The position numbers were made by a program, and so were the translations under genes. Under the pieces are notes generated by a model. It did not search any database, was not told where the DNA came from, and saw only the letters and a program-made list of their open reading frames with translations. Below are positions 1 through 8,839 of a DNA stretch of 64,000 bases, piece by piece. This stretch comes from Candidatus Melainabacteria bacterium (lineage in GTDB: Bacteria > Cyanobacteriota > Vampirovibrionia > Obscuribacterales > Obscuribacteraceae): assembly GCA_017307165.1 (NCBI GenBank), contig JAFKGK010000006.1, positions 124,001-188,000 on the forward strand, written 5' to 3'. Position 1 is the first letter of the stretch. Every line of letters starts with the position of its first letter.

Positions 1-1262
1 GTGATGCCAATCGCTGAGAGGCCGCGATCAAATACTTGGGAAGTCACCGCACCGCCTATAGCGGCAGCGGCTGTACGCTTGATCAAACCTCCTGGAGTCA
101 GAGCGAATGCCATCGGTGCGGCAATCTGACTGAGGTTCCAGCTGTCGTTCTGATTTTTGTGGGTGGCAGCATTGATTTGACGATCGAGCCAGACACCAGT
201 AAATGAACCACCAGCACCGACTATGCCAGCGCCTGCTCTTTTGAGAAAGCCAGGAGAATTTTCGGCTAGTTGAGCCAATTTACTGGCATTGACCTTTGCT
301 GCTGCTTCTTGTGCTTCTCCTGCGATCACGCGCTTGTTGATGATGCCCAGTTCTTCTTGGGTAAATGCACGAGCAGTATTTTGGCCAAAAACCTTGGCTT
401 CGGCTTCTTGGACTGTTCCAAAATTGCCGGCTCTCTGATTGAGAAAATTGAGCTTTTCTTTTGCAGCAAGGGCGGCTTCGTCAGTGCCTTCTGCTGTCTT
501 GGCCAGGTTGGTCTTGAGTGCCTCGAAGCTATTGAATGCTTCTGCATGTTTTGGCGTGTTTTTGAGCAAATCGCCAGCATTTTGAAACTCGGGATTGAAA
601 TTGCGCTGCCAGCTGCGAGCCAGATCGCCTACCTTGCCTTCGGGATGGTTGGCTGCGAGCTTGTCTGCGCCTTTGTTTAGACCGTTGAGCATCCATGGTG
701 TGGCGATGCCTGCGCCACCAGCAAAGATGGCATTGGTCACCGGTGTAGTGTCTCTTAAGACGCCCTTTTGACCACGATCATCGATGGCTTTTTGAGCCTT
801 GGGATTAAAATAGTCTCCACCCTCAAAGGCGAGCTTCCAGCCGCTGCCGGCGCCACCGCCTCGGATTTGTTCAGAGACTTGTTTGCCTACATCGGATCGA
901 TCATAAGGCTGATTGGGGTCACGTGCCTTATCGCGGTGGTGATCTCTAAAGTTGGGCACCTGTTCGCCGGTGCCATCAGGGGTCTGATTGGTGCGTTGTC
1001 CGCCAGGAAAACCATCGGCTCCATAACCGGCTCTACCGCCATTTGGTTGCCTGGCCGGATCGCCTTGAAAGAACGGGTCTCTGGCTCCATTTTTGTTAGG
1101 GGTGCCATTGACTGCGTCATTGGCAAGCGGTGCAACACCGCCATAACCGGCTCTACCTGGATGAGGGTTTTGTTCTTGTAGACGCTGATTGAGCTGTTGC
1201 TGCGCATCCAGACTCAAACCGTTGTCTTTTTGGTCGTTAACGTCTCTGCGACCGTCACCCAT
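1..1262 (-). CDS. Gly/Asn-rich hypothetical protein, 3' part beyond left edge
   Basis: The minus-strand frame is open without a stop from an ATG at 1262 to the left edge (420 codons, incomplete C-terminus). AGGAGGGG lies just upstream of the ATG, which supports this start. The first 110 residues or so are polar, low in complexity and rich in Gly, Asn, Asp and Pro, with two copies of a GRAGYG motif about 40 residues apart. The next part (about 130-340) is Ala/Lys/Glu-rich and probably helical. The last visible part holds small-residue, mildly hydrophobic stretches (GAGIVGAGGSF, MAFALTPGGLI) that could contact a membrane. I recognise no family. The Gly-rich hydrophobic tail recalls the middle of the giant protein at 48.9-58.4 kb, but that is an impression only. 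Confidence 0.75.
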   Translation of the reverse strand, partial: MGDGRRDVNDQKDNGLSLDAQQQLNQRLQEQNPHPGRAGYGGVAPLANDAVNGTPNKNGARDPFFQGDPARQPNGGRAGYGADGFPGGQRTNQTPDGTGEQVPNFRDHHRDKARDPNQPYDRSDVGKQVSEQIRGGGAGSGWKLAFEGGDYFNPKAQKAIDDRGQKGVLRDTTPVTNAIFAGGAGIATPWMLNGLNKGADKLAANHPEGKVGDLARSWQRNFNPEFQNAGDLLKNTPKHAEAFNSFEALKTNLAKTAEGTDEAALAAKEKLNFLNQRAGNFGTVQEAEAKVFGQNTARAFTQEELGIINKRVIAGEAQEAAAKVNASKLAQLAENSPGFLKRAGAGIVGAGGSFTGVWLDRQINAATHKNQNDSWNLSQIAAPMAFALTPGGLIKRTAAAAIGGAVTSQVFDRGLSAIGI

Positions 1263-1418
1263 GATTACCCCTCCTAGGAAAAATCCAACAAGTGGACCCT
1301 TGATTGGTATATTCCACCAATAGCTATATTAAATGCAGCCCATCTAGCGGTAAATCGTATTTTCCGCAGACCGAATGGGAATTTTCCCAGTCTTTGGGCA
1401 TTTGAGGGGTGTCACTTG

Positions 1419-1447
1419 TTTGTAACTCGCAGAGGCGCAGTTGTCAA
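1419..1447 (-). promoter_or_regulatory. candidate sigma70 promoter for the left-edge gene
   Basis: On the minus strand TTGACA (1447-1442) is followed after exactly 17 bases by TACAAA (1424-1419). The gene starting at 1262 would have a leader of about 150 bases. The -35 is a perfect consensus and the -10 matches 4 of 6. It lies just past the end of dcd, so the downstream gene probably has its own promoter rather than being read from nrdJ-dcd. Confidence 0.4.
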
Positions 1448-1459
1448 GCGTATTTTATC

Positions 1460-2035
1460 TTACAAGGAGCTTGGATTTAAAAAGTACTTGCTATGGGCGG
1501 CGGCTTTTTGGCCGTTGTACTTGGCACCTGGTTTTTTGTGATATGGCAGATCGCAGATCTCGGTCCTGGTAAAGACCATCTGGCCGATGCTCATGCCCGC
1601 ATGTAGTCTCACCGGGCGGTTGCCTACATTGAGTATCTCGAGGGTGATCTTGGCCGGAGGATGGCTGAAGCCGGCATCAATAAAACCAGCAGTGACATGC
1701 ACCATTACTCCCAGTCGAGCTAGGCTCGATTTGCCTGTCAATTGGCCGACGATGTCATCCGGTAGGCAGATGGCTTCGAGTGTTGCGCCTAAGATAAACT
1801 CGTATGGATTGAGGACGATGCTCTCTTCTTGTACTTCGATTACGCCGTCGAGGATACTATCTGATTGATAGGGATCGATAACAGCATCAGAGTCGGTGTG
1901 CCAGGAAAATTTGTCGTCCAGACGTACGTCATAAGAGTTGGGCTGGACCAGCCGGTCTTCGTAGGGGGTGATGATGAGTTTGCCGCTCTCTATTTCCTGA
2001 CGAATCTCACGATCGACCAGAATGGTCATAACCAC
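1460..2035 (-). CDS. dcd: dCTP deaminase
   Basis: The 191-residue protein is of the usual length for the Dcd/dUTPase trimer family, which converts dCTP to dUTP and so feeds thymidylate synthesis. The core signature is present: GKSSLARLG (residues 101-109), VTAGFID (114-120) and the catalytic Glu in ITLE (E133). Between them the usual PGWEGH-like segment is replaced by AGFSHPPAK, a local change in a conserved loop. It starts 15 bases after the ribonucleotide reductase gene on the same strand, so the two are probably cotranscribed and together set deoxynucleotide supply. The family includes monofunctional deaminases and deaminase/dUTPases; the sequence alone does not separate them here. Confidence 0.92.
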   Translation of the reverse strand: MVMTILVDREIRQEIESGKLIITPYEDRLVQPNSYDVRLDDKFSWHTDSDAVIDPYQSDSILDGVIEVQEESIVLNPYEFILGATLEAICLPDDIVGQLTGKSSLARLGVMVHVTAGFIDAGFSHPPAKITLEILNVGNRPVRLHAGMSIGQMVFTRTEICDLPYHKKPGAKYNGQKAAAHSKYFLNPSSL

Positions 2036-2050
2036 CTCATTTGTACGCTG

Positions 2051-4051
2051 TCAGCATTTAGTATAACCGCACGATGGGCACAGGTAGCATGATTCGTATT
2101 TTACGTGCAGATCGGATGGCGTATCACAGCCAGGGCAGCGCTCATCGAGCCTTATATCGCGGCTGTCATAAAGCATTGCAATACTAGCAATCTGATCAAG
2201 CAACAAGGCGGGAGCCGGAGAGTCAGTCGCACTCTCCTCTGGGCCAGCATTGAAAGGCTTTTTTGTTGGATCTGTCTTGCCTATATTGAGCACTTGAGAT
2301 TGTCTGGAGGCGTCTCTGTACACTGTGATGCCCTTTAGGCCAAGATGCCATGCGCTCAGATAAGCTTGCTCGATCTGCAAGACGGTGGCCGAGCTGGGAA
2401 AATTGATGGTCTTGGAGACGGCATTGTCTGTGTATCTTTGGAAGGCGGCTTGCATCTCGACATGACTTATGTAGTCGATGTCGTGAGCACATCTAAATAT
2501 CTCGCGTATATTACCTGGCACCTCGTCGTCGTGAGCAACTGTGCCTTGATGCGCTATGCGGGCCATCAAGGCAGTACTATAAAAACCGCCTGCATTTGCG
2601 GCTCGCTCAAAGAGTGGATTGACCTCGATGAGCTCGGTACCACCCATTACGCGTCGCACATAGGAGACGGCAAAGAGTGGCTCGATACCAGAACTGGTGC
2701 CAGCGATGATAGAAATAGTGCCTGTAGGAGCAATGGTAGTGACAGTGGCGTTGCGCATCTCGATGCCTTGTTGATACCAGGTGCTATACCGCCAATTGGG
2801 AAATACTCCTCTTTGCTTGGCTAAGAGACGAGACTGTTGATGAGCTCTCTCCTGAATGAAGGCCATGAGCTCTGCACCGCATTTGGTGCCTCGTTCGCTG
2901 TCGTATGCTATGCCTTGCATAATGAGAGCATCGGCAAAACCCATGATACCCAGGCCGATACGTCTATTGTTGTGGGTCGCCTCGTGGACAAAGTCAAAGG
3001 GGTAATGATTGGCCTCGATGACATCGTCGAGAAAGCGCACGGCAAGATCGACTGCTTGTCCCAAACTCTCCAGGTCGAAGCCGGATCCATCAGCTTTGAC
3101 AAATCGCGCTACATTGATAGATCCAAGATTGCAAGCGTCTCCAGGGCCGAGGGGTTGTTCGCCGCAGGGATTGGTAGCCTCAATGTCCTCAGTGCCAGGG
3201 ATCGGAGTCTTGCCGTCGTCACCCAGGGTCTGCCTGACCGGATCGGCTGCATTGATCCGATCGATAAAGACCATGCCCGGCTCGCCTGTGGCATGAGCAT
3301 TGGCGACCATCATCTCAAAGACTGCGGGAGCCGAAAGCCTTTGTCCTGTTGGCTCTTTGGTGCGTGGATTGATCAGATCATAATCTGAGCGGTCTATGAC
3401 AGCCTGCATGAAAGCATCCGTCACTGCTACTGAAATGTTGAAATTGTTGAGCTTGCTAGTATCGCGCTTGCATTGGATAAACTGTTGTATGTCTGGATGA
3501 TCGACGCGCAACATGCCCATATTGGCACCACGCCTAGTGCCCCCCTGCCTGATCGCCTCAGTTGCAGCGTCAAAGACAGTCATAAAGCTGACTGGACCAG
3601 AAGCAACACCGATAGAAGAAGCCACTGGGTCGTTTTGCGGGCGCAATCGAGAGAAGGAAAAACCAGTGCCGCCACCGGTCTTGTGGATAAGTGCGGCGTG
3701 CTTGCAGGTCTCGAATATCCCAGCCAGATCGTCTGGTACTGGTAGAACGAAGCAGGCTGAGAGCTGCCCCTTAGGTTTACCGGCATTCATCAAGGTTGGG
3801 GAATTGGGCAAAAACTTGCGGTCGAGCATGAGGTCTTTGAATATCTCTGTGAGATCGTCAATCTCACTCTCGCTCAAACCAAATCTCGACTCGATTGAGG
3901 CTATTGCTCGAGCCACCCTTAAAAAAAGCTGCTCTGGATTTTCGCAGATGTGTCCGTCACCATCCCTGAGAAAATATCGTCTCTCCAGAACCTTGAGAGC
4001 ATTAGCGGTAAAGTCGCCGTTGCGAGGGTCTACGGTGTGAGCTTGCTGCAT
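2051..4051 (-). CDS. nrdJ: class II (adenosylcobalamin-dependent) ribonucleoside-diphosphate reductase
   Basis: This 666-residue reductase makes deoxynucleotides with a B12-generated thiyl radical. The thiyl/active-site motif NPCGE is at residues 294-298, the first redox Cys lies in the SACFV segment near residue 95, and the C-terminus ends in a Cys-rich tail (CPGC, then CYLCPSCGYTKC), the mobile Cys tail/zinc-ribbon typical of this class. No NrdB-like radical subunit is nearby, consistent with class II. GGAGGT precedes the ATG by 11 bases. It is first in an apparent nrdJ-dcd operon. I looked for a cobalamin riboswitch in the 190 bases upstream and saw no convincing one. Confidence 0.93.
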   Translation of the reverse strand: MQQAHTVDPRNGDFTANALKVLERRYFLRDGDGHICENPEQLFLRVARAIASIESRFGLSESEIDDLTEIFKDLMLDRKFLPNSPTLMNAGKPKGQLSACFVLPVPDDLAGIFETCKHAALIHKTGGGTGFSFSRLRPQNDPVASSIGVASGPVSFMTVFDAATEAIRQGGTRRGANMGMLRVDHPDIQQFIQCKRDTSKLNNFNISVAVTDAFMQAVIDRSDYDLINPRTKEPTGQRLSAPAVFEMMVANAHATGEPGMVFIDRINAADPVRQTLGDDGKTPIPGTEDIEATNPCGEQPLGPGDACNLGSINVARFVKADGSGFDLESLGQAVDLAVRFLDDVIEANHYPFDFVHEATHNNRRIGLGIMGFADALIMQGIAYDSERGTKCGAELMAFIQERAHQQSRLLAKQRGVFPNWRYSTWYQQGIEMRNATVTTIAPTGTISIIAGTSSGIEPLFAVSYVRRVMGGTELIEVNPLFERAANAGGFYSTALMARIAHQGTVAHDDEVPGNIREIFRCAHDIDYISHVEMQAAFQRYTDNAVSKTINFPSSATVLQIEQAYLSAWHLGLKGITVYRDASRQSQVLNIGKTDPTKKPFNAGPEESATDSPAPALLLDQIASIAMLYDSRDIRLDERCPGCDTPSDLHVKYESCYLCPSCGYTKC

Positions 4052-4241
4052 CGATCGGGTTTACCTCCAGCATAATCTCATCCTAACGCATAGCTATATG
4101 CAATCGAGATACTTGCAGTCTATTACATTTGTATGGTATGCGCAAGCATTTCTAAAGACGGGATTAATGTTGCCGGGATCCCCAATTGCAACCCATAGCA
4201 TAGATAAATCAACCCTCTTTGCAACCGAGCGTAAATCAATC

Positions 4242-5051
4242 ATGCTTAGACAAGACAGTCATAAACTAAAAAAACTAAGAAGATCCGGCAACCCTCTTTT
4301 AGCTGCCAAAAACCTCGAATCTGAAAAGTTTGGTAGTGAGACAAGTCGATCGGAGGGAGGTGCCAATTGCATGACTCTCCAGGGCACCGTCTATAAGACT
4401 ATGTTTCTAAGCTCTTTAGTTGGCGCCTCGGCAATCTTCACTTGGCAAAAGGCATTTTCGCTAGGGCTGGATGCTCGAAGTGATATGGCGCCATGGGTCA
4501 TTGGCTCATCGATGATAGGCTTTATCATCGCCCTGTGCATTATTTGGACAAAGGACCTGGCGCCTGCCTTGAGTCCGTTTTATGCCATCTTTGAAGGCAT
4601 GTGCATCGGATCTGTATCTGCTTTTGTCGAGCAAAGATATCCAGGTATCGTCATGCCCTGCGTTGGACTGACCTTTGCGACTCTGGCCAGCATGCTTGCT
4701 GCCTATTGCACAGGTTTGATCAAACCTACGCAGAGCTTCAGATTAGGCATATTTTCCGCCACCTGCGGCATCGCCATTCTCTACGCAGTCGATGCTTTGA
4801 TGTCTATGTTCTTGCATGCGCCAATGCCGTTTCTCCATCAAGGTGGCTGGTCAGCTCTAGCTGTGAGCCTCGTGATCGTGTGCGTAGCTGCTCTCAATCT
4901 AGTCTGCGACTTTGGCAATATCAGCGAGGCGGTGCAAGCCAAGATGCCTAAATACATGGAGTGGTACGGTGCTTTTGGCCTGATTGTCAGTCTTGTCTGG
5001 TTGTATCTAGAGATATTGCGCATGATGGGCAAATCAAATTCCAATAGATAA
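4242..5051 (+). CDS. Bax inhibitor-1/YccA-family membrane protein
   Basis: From the ATG at 4242 the protein has 269 residues. It opens with a short basic region containing RSGNPLLA, a stretch often seen at the start of BaxI_1/YccA proteins, followed by about seven hydrophobic segments and a charged loop. Family members are polytopic inner-membrane proteins linked to proton/calcium leak and membrane protein quality control. The frame is open further upstream to 4098, but those 48 residues look non-coding and are not family-like, so I prefer 4242; neither start has a clear ribosome-binding site. A strong terminator follows at 5071. The gene diverges from nrdJ. Confidence 0.8.
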   Translation: MLRQDSHKLKKLRRSGNPLLAAKNLESEKFGSETSRSEGGANCMTLQGTVYKTMFLSSLVGASAIFTWQKAFSLGLDARSDMAPWVIGSSMIGFIIALCIIWTKDLAPALSPFYAIFEGMCIGSVSAFVEQRYPGIVMPCVGLTFATLASMLAAYCTGLIKPTQSFRLGIFSATCGIAILYAVDALMSMFLHAPMPFLHQGGWSALAVSLVIVCVAALNLVCDFGNISEAVQAKMPKYMEWYGAFGLIVSLVWLYLEILRMMGKSNSNR

Positions 5052-5070
5052 GCCCTTATAAGTAAACGAA

Positions 5071-5110
5071 CAAAATGAAAGAGAGGCCTTTTGGCCTCTC
5101 TTTCATTTTG
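5071..5110. terminator. bidirectional rho-independent terminator
   Basis: A perfect 18-bp inverted repeat with a TTTT loop. The arms start with CAAAATGAAA and end with TTTCATTTTG, so A/T tracts flank the GC-rich core (GAGAGGCC/GGCCTCTC) on both sides. It lies between the convergent Bax-inhibitor-like gene and ferredoxin reductase gene and can end transcription from both. Confidence 0.9.
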
Positions 5111-5134
5111 TTTGCAATGCCTATGCAGTCTCTA

Positions 5135-6127
5135 TTAAAGACTGAGATTGAGGTTGCTGGAATGGCCAGGAAAAGCCTTGGCCGAGGGATTGATAAAGGT
5201 CACGGCAAAGTTGACTGCAGTCGCTGCTTCGGCGGCGCCGGTGGCGATGAGTTTGAGCTTTGCTGCGTGAGCACAGATATCGCCTGCGGCATACACTCCA
5301 GGCAGACTCGTTTCCATTTTTTCGTTTACCGATATGGCATTGACTTCCATTTTGAGGCCCCAGCTCTTCAAAAAGTCGAGGTTGATGACGAAACCAATAT
5401 TCATCAGGATCGCATCACAATCGATGGTTTCTTCTTTGCCAGTACGGTTATCAAAAATGATGGCTTGCTTGACCTGGTTGCCTTCGGATTTGATTTCCTT
5501 GAGCTCATAAAAGGTCTTGATGTCTACCTTGTTGCGCTTCATCTCTTCGACGGAGGTCTGCACGGCACGGAACTGATCTCTGCGGTGAATCAAGGTGACC
5601 TTTGAGGCCTTGTCCGAAAACTCGTTGGCCCAGTCAACTGCTGAGTCTCCGCCGCCTACGATCAAAACGTTTTTGCCACGGAATCTTTCTTTGTTTTTGA
5701 CGGCATAGAAAATACTTTCGTTTTCTAGAGCCTTGTCATACTCGATGTCCAATTTTTTGGGGACGCATGCGCCAGCGCCGAGCGCGAGCAATACACTCTT
5801 GGTGTGGTGGTTGTCTGATTGATCGGTAGTGATCTGCCAGTGACCGTCTTCTTGTCTGGTCAGATTGGTTACTTTTTCGCCCAGTGTTATGGTGGGCTTA
5901 AACAGACCGGCTTGTGTAGCCAGGTTTTTTGCGAGGTCCTTGGCGAGGATCTTGGGGTGACCGGCTACGTCGTAAACATATTTTTCCGGGTAAAGCGCGG
6001 TGAGTTGTCCGCCCAATTCGGGCAGAACGTCGATGACTTTCACCTTCAGGCCGCGAAGACCTGCATAAAAGGCTCCGAAGAGGCCTGTCGGACCGCCACC
6101 AATAATGGTAATGTCAAATAGATCCAT
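5135..6127 (-). CDS. thioredoxin-reductase-like ferredoxin--NADP(+) reductase
   Basis: 330 residues with two dinucleotide folds: FAD-binding GGGPTG near residue 10 and NAD(P)-binding GGGDSA at 158-163, plus the GD motif (AAGDICAHAAK) near the C-terminus. The CxxC redox pair that thioredoxin reductases carry between them is absent, and the ELGGQL...YPEKYVYDV stretch is typical of the YumC-type ferredoxin-NADP reductases. It should move electrons between NADPH and ferredoxin or flavodoxin as a soluble flavoprotein. It diverges from the aldo/keto reductase gene over a 131-base gap with no obvious operator. Confidence 0.88.
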   Translation of the reverse strand: MDLFDITIIGGGPTGLFGAFYAGLRGLKVKVIDVLPELGGQLTALYPEKYVYDVAGHPKILAKDLAKNLATQAGLFKPTITLGEKVTNLTRQEDGHWQITTDQSDNHHTKSVLLALGAGACVPKKLDIEYDKALENESIFYAVKNKERFRGKNVLIVGGGDSAVDWANEFSDKASKVTLIHRRDQFRAVQTSVEEMKRNKVDIKTFYELKEIKSEGNQVKQAIIFDNRTGKEETIDCDAILMNIGFVINLDFLKSWGLKMEVNAISVNEKMETSLPGVYAAGDICAHAAKLKLIATGAAEAATAVNFAVTFINPSAKAFPGHSSNLNLSL

Positions 6128-6258
6128 GAGCGAATCTCAGTCTCCAGCTTTATCTGATAATCAAGGGGTAATTGTAATACACTCAAGGCTCCATGTGCCC
6201 TTACGTTCACGAATAATGAATATCCTGAAACACAGAACTGCAATTTTTGTATGCATAA

Positions 6259-7212
6259 ATGAAATATAGAGACTTTGGAGCTACGGGCATAAAAGTCTCG
6301 GAGATCGGCTTTGGCTGCTGGCAGATCGGTGGCAATGGTCGTGGCAATTCGTATGGACCGACCGATGATAAGGCTTCGAGTGAGGCTTTGCTCAAGGCCC
6401 TCGATCTGGGTATCAATTTTTTTGATACAGCTGATGTCTATGGCTTTGGTCATAGCGAAGAGATCTTAGGCAAGACCTTTAGAGGCAAACGCGACCGCGT
6501 TATATTGGCTACCAAAGTCGGTGCTGATTTTTACCAGGGTCAGGGCTTTCAGACCTTTACCCCTGACTATGTACGTTTTGCTCTCGAAAAGAGCCTCAAG
6601 CGTTTGCAAACTGAGTATATAGATGTCTATCTGCTGCACAATCCGCCCCTCAAGCTCATTGGCAAAGAAGAAACTTTTGAGATCCTCAAGGATCTCAAAA
6701 AGGAAGGCAAGATCAGGACATTTGGAGTTTCGATCTTTAAGCCGATCGAAGGATTGACCGCTCTCTCGGCAGGGCGTCCCGATTGCATAGAAGTGGCTTA
6801 CAACATATTCAGCTATCGAGCTGAGGAAACGCTCTTCCCGCGTGCTTTTGAAGCTGGTTGCGCGATAATTGCACGAGAGCCGCTCGCCAATGGCTTTCTT
6901 ACAGGCAAGTATGATAGTGCGCCGACATTTGCTTCCGGTGACTATCGCAAATCCTGGCCCATCGAGTACGTTCAAGCTCGATCAGAAGCCTGCCGCATGC
7001 TCGAGTTTCTTAAAAAAGATGGCGAGCGCTCGATGACTCAAGCCGCATTGAGGTTTGCTCTACAAGAAAGAGCTGTTTCGACTGTCATAGCTGGTATGAA
7101 GACGCCAGACCATGTACTCGAAAATGCAGGTGTATCGGATCTCAAGCAGATAAGCCGCGAAGACCTTTTGCGGGTGCGCGAATTGCAATTGCGCGGATTT
7201 AATAAGGCCTGA
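6259..7212 (+). CDS. aldo/keto reductase
   Basis: 317-residue member of the NADPH-dependent aldo/keto reductase superfamily (TIM barrel). The catalytic tetrad is visible: D56 and Y61 in FFDTADVYG, K86 in LATKVG, and His in VYLLHNPP. The end of the barrel carries the cofactor-binding segment (VSTVIAGMKTPDHVLEN). The substrate cannot be told from sequence. No strong ribosome-binding site precedes the ATG. The stop codon sits inside an inverted repeat that may terminate transcription. Confidence 0.9.
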   Translation: MKYRDFGATGIKVSEIGFGCWQIGGNGRGNSYGPTDDKASSEALLKALDLGINFFDTADVYGFGHSEEILGKTFRGKRDRVILATKVGADFYQGQGFQTFTPDYVRFALEKSLKRLQTEYIDVYLLHNPPLKLIGKEETFEILKDLKKEGKIRTFGVSIFKPIEGLTALSAGRPDCIEVAYNIFSYRAEETLFPRAFEAGCAIIAREPLANGFLTGKYDSAPTFASGDYRKSWPIEYVQARSEACRMLEFLKKDGERSMTQAALRFALQERAVSTVIAGMKTPDHVLENAGVSDLKQISREDLLRVRELQLRGFNKA

Positions 7213-7227
7213 GATCTCAGCCTTATT
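7201..7227. terminator. candidate bidirectional terminator overlapping the aldo/keto reductase stop
   Basis: AATAAGG-C-CTGAGA / TCTCAG-CCTTATT forms a near-perfect hairpin with one bulged base, flanked by A/T-rich sequence on both sides. It spans the stop codon of the plus-strand gene and ends 4 bases inside the end of the convergent minus-strand gene. Confidence 0.5.
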
Positions 7228-8131
7228 TGTTGGTAAACATCTTGAGCCTCGACCCGCCTACGCTTTGATAAGGTTGTTGGATCGGAGCCCCTGGGGCGAC
7301 TGCCGGTGCCATCTGGGGCGGAACCTGGGGCATTACGCCATCGCTCATAGGTGAGCCAAATTGGGCGCTGTACGCGGCCGGAGCTTGTTGATAGCCACCA
7401 TTGGCCAGGCTCCATTGCGACTGTTGAAAAGCTTGTTGCTGTTGCATGAGTGCTTGCTGTTGAGCGCTCATAGGCTGCTGGTGAGCCGAAAAGAGCCTCT
7501 GTCCTCCAGCATGCATCTGGGGGGGGGCCATCATGTCTACTCCAGCCAGGCGCGCCGGAGCGTGAGGCTGCACCGGTATCTGAGCAGGCATTGGAGCTAA
7601 AGCTCCCATTGGAGGTGGAGCGGGCTGGCCATTATAGACATTTGAGCCGTGAATGCCGATGGGTGGAGTCCAGATCTGCCCAGAAGTCGGCGAGGTCCGA
7701 ACAGGGTAGGCTTCTTTTACACCGTTGATCAGATGCCTATCTTGTTGAGCAGTAGGAGCAAAGGCATGGGATGAGCCAAGAACCTGATTGGCTAAGGGCT
7801 CGTTGTGCCTGATCCAGTAGACGACAAAGAGCCAGAAGAAGAAGAATCCAAATAGAAGGATGAGGAGGTGGTTTGGGGTGATATTGATGCCTTTGAAGAG
7901 GCTCATGAAATTGAACGAGCCGACCGCCGAGAGCAAATCCGGCATCTTGACCTTGGAAGCCGAACCTTTAAGAGTCTGGTGCTGGGCACTCAGATTAGGC
8001 TGAGTCGCGGACATGCCCTGGGTCTGGTCAAAGCTGAAGCCAAAACGTTTGGCGTCGCTGTTGTCGGGCGCGGCGCCTTCGCTATCAGATTTGCTATTTT
8101 TTTTGCCGGTTTCGCCGGTGGCGATGGTCAT
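7223..8131 (-). CDS. single-pass membrane protein with Pro/Gln/Met-rich C-terminal domain
   Basis: 302 residues, no recognised family. Residues 1-80 are polar. One strong membrane segment follows at about 85-107 (hydrophobic, Phe/Trp/Leu-rich), preceded by a moderately hydrophobic stretch. The remaining 190 residues are low in complexity and rich in Pro, Gln, Ala and Met, with Gln runs near 225-240. With a single pass and a long disordered tail it looks like a surface or envelope scaffold protein; which side the tail faces is uncertain. The gene contains a run of nine C on its coding strand (plus-strand G at 7519-7527), a possible slippage site. Confidence 0.65.
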   Translation of the reverse strand: MTIATGETGKKNSKSDSEGAAPDNSDAKRFGFSFDQTQGMSATQPNLSAQHQTLKGSASKVKMPDLLSAVGSFNFMSLFKGINITPNHLLILLFGFFFFWLFVVYWIRHNEPLANQVLGSSHAFAPTAQQDRHLINGVKEAYPVRTSPTSGQIWTPPIGIHGSNVYNGQPAPPPMGALAPMPAQIPVQPHAPARLAGVDMMAPPQMHAGGQRLFSAHQQPMSAQQQALMQQQQAFQQSQWSLANGGYQQAPAAYSAQFGSPMSDGVMPQVPPQMAPAVAPGAPIQQPYQSVGGSRLKMFTNK

Positions 8132-8203
8132 GCCAGAAACCTCTGCTTCCTGACATCATTGTATATATGAGTATCTCTCGGTTGTAAATAGGGAAAATAC
8201 TCA

Positions 8204-8232
8204 AAAGTGCTGGAAATCGCTCCCAGCACTTT
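8204..8232 (-). terminator. terminator after the 132-residue coiled-coil gene
   Basis: On the minus strand a 10-bp stem (AAAGTGCTGG/CCAGCACTTT) with a 9-base loop is followed by TTTTGAGTATTTT. It is 22 bases past the end of the minus-strand gene at 8254, so that gene and the next (7223-8131) are probably separate units. Confidence 0.7.
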
Positions 8233-8253
8233 CAAAGTCTTTAATAAATCTGC

Positions 8254-8652
8254 TTATTGGGTCTCGATTCCTTCGAGTTCGGCGACTCTTTGTCTCAAGC
8301 TCTCGACCAGGCGGGGCAATTCGTATAGAGACGGCAATTTTTCTTCGATGCTGGTGATATGCCTGGTCAACTCGATGCTGCGCTCCATGAGCTTGATCAG
8401 AATCTGCTGGGTGGCTACCAGCTGGCGCTGGTTGTCTATCAATTGGCTGGCGATCTTGCTGGTCTCCACCCTCTGATCGACCGAGACTGCCATCAACTCG
8501 GTAAAGCGCTCGAGCAATTTTTCTACCTGCGCTTGGATCTGTTGATTGTGCGCGGTGGCTTCGGTGGTGCCTTGGGTAAAAAATTGGTCGAAGCCGTCAA
8601 GGCCGAGGTTGGATTTCGGTTGTTCCTCTGGGACTCGTTTGGGCTCGGCCAT
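8254..8652 (-). CDS. small coiled-coil protein
   Basis: 132 residues, no recognised family. After a polar, Pro-containing N-terminus of about 25 residues, almost the whole chain is predicted helix with heptad-like Leu/Ile/Val spacing (for example ARVEKLLERFTELMAV and LVESLRQRVAELEGI-like stretches). There is no signal peptide or membrane segment, so it is probably cytoplasmic and oligomeric. GGAGGAT lies 8 bases before the ATG and supports the start. A terminator follows, and about 190 bases without genes precede it. Confidence 0.65.
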   Translation of the reverse strand: MAEPKRVPEEQPKSNLGLDGFDQFFTQGTTEATAHNQQIQAQVEKLLERFTELMAVSVDQRVETSKIASQLIDNQRQLVATQQILIKLMERSIELTRHITSIEEKLPSLYELPRLVESLRQRVAELEGIETQ

Positions 8653-8839
8653 TAATAAAATCCTCCAACAATACTCATCTCAGGCACCCTGCAAAAATCA
8701 AGCACCAGGTATAGTGCAAAGCTCGTTCGCGAGACACGGTTATAAATCTACGCCGCCATCAATGGTGGCACTCTAAGAATTATAACTAAAGTGTTTTATA
8801 TGGCAAGAGAAAACGCAAAAATTTTTTGACCAATTTTTG

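Noticed and set aside
1021..1157. 17-base direct repeat (CCATAACCGGCTCTACC) 120 bases apart
   Set aside because: It encodes the repeated GRAGYG motif of the left-edge protein and is explained by protein repetition, not by an RNA or operator.
2345..4040. Several plus-strand open frames of 159-183 codons opposite nrdJ
   Set aside because: They are antisense to a clear, well-conserved reductase, have no ribosome-binding sites and give compositionally odd proteins.
4052..4241. Cobalamin riboswitch upstream of nrdJ
   Set aside because: No conserved B12-box-like core or matching stems could be seen in these bases.
5075..5605. Plus-strand open frame of 176 codons
   Set aside because: It is antisense to the ferredoxin reductase gene and starts inside a terminator hairpin.
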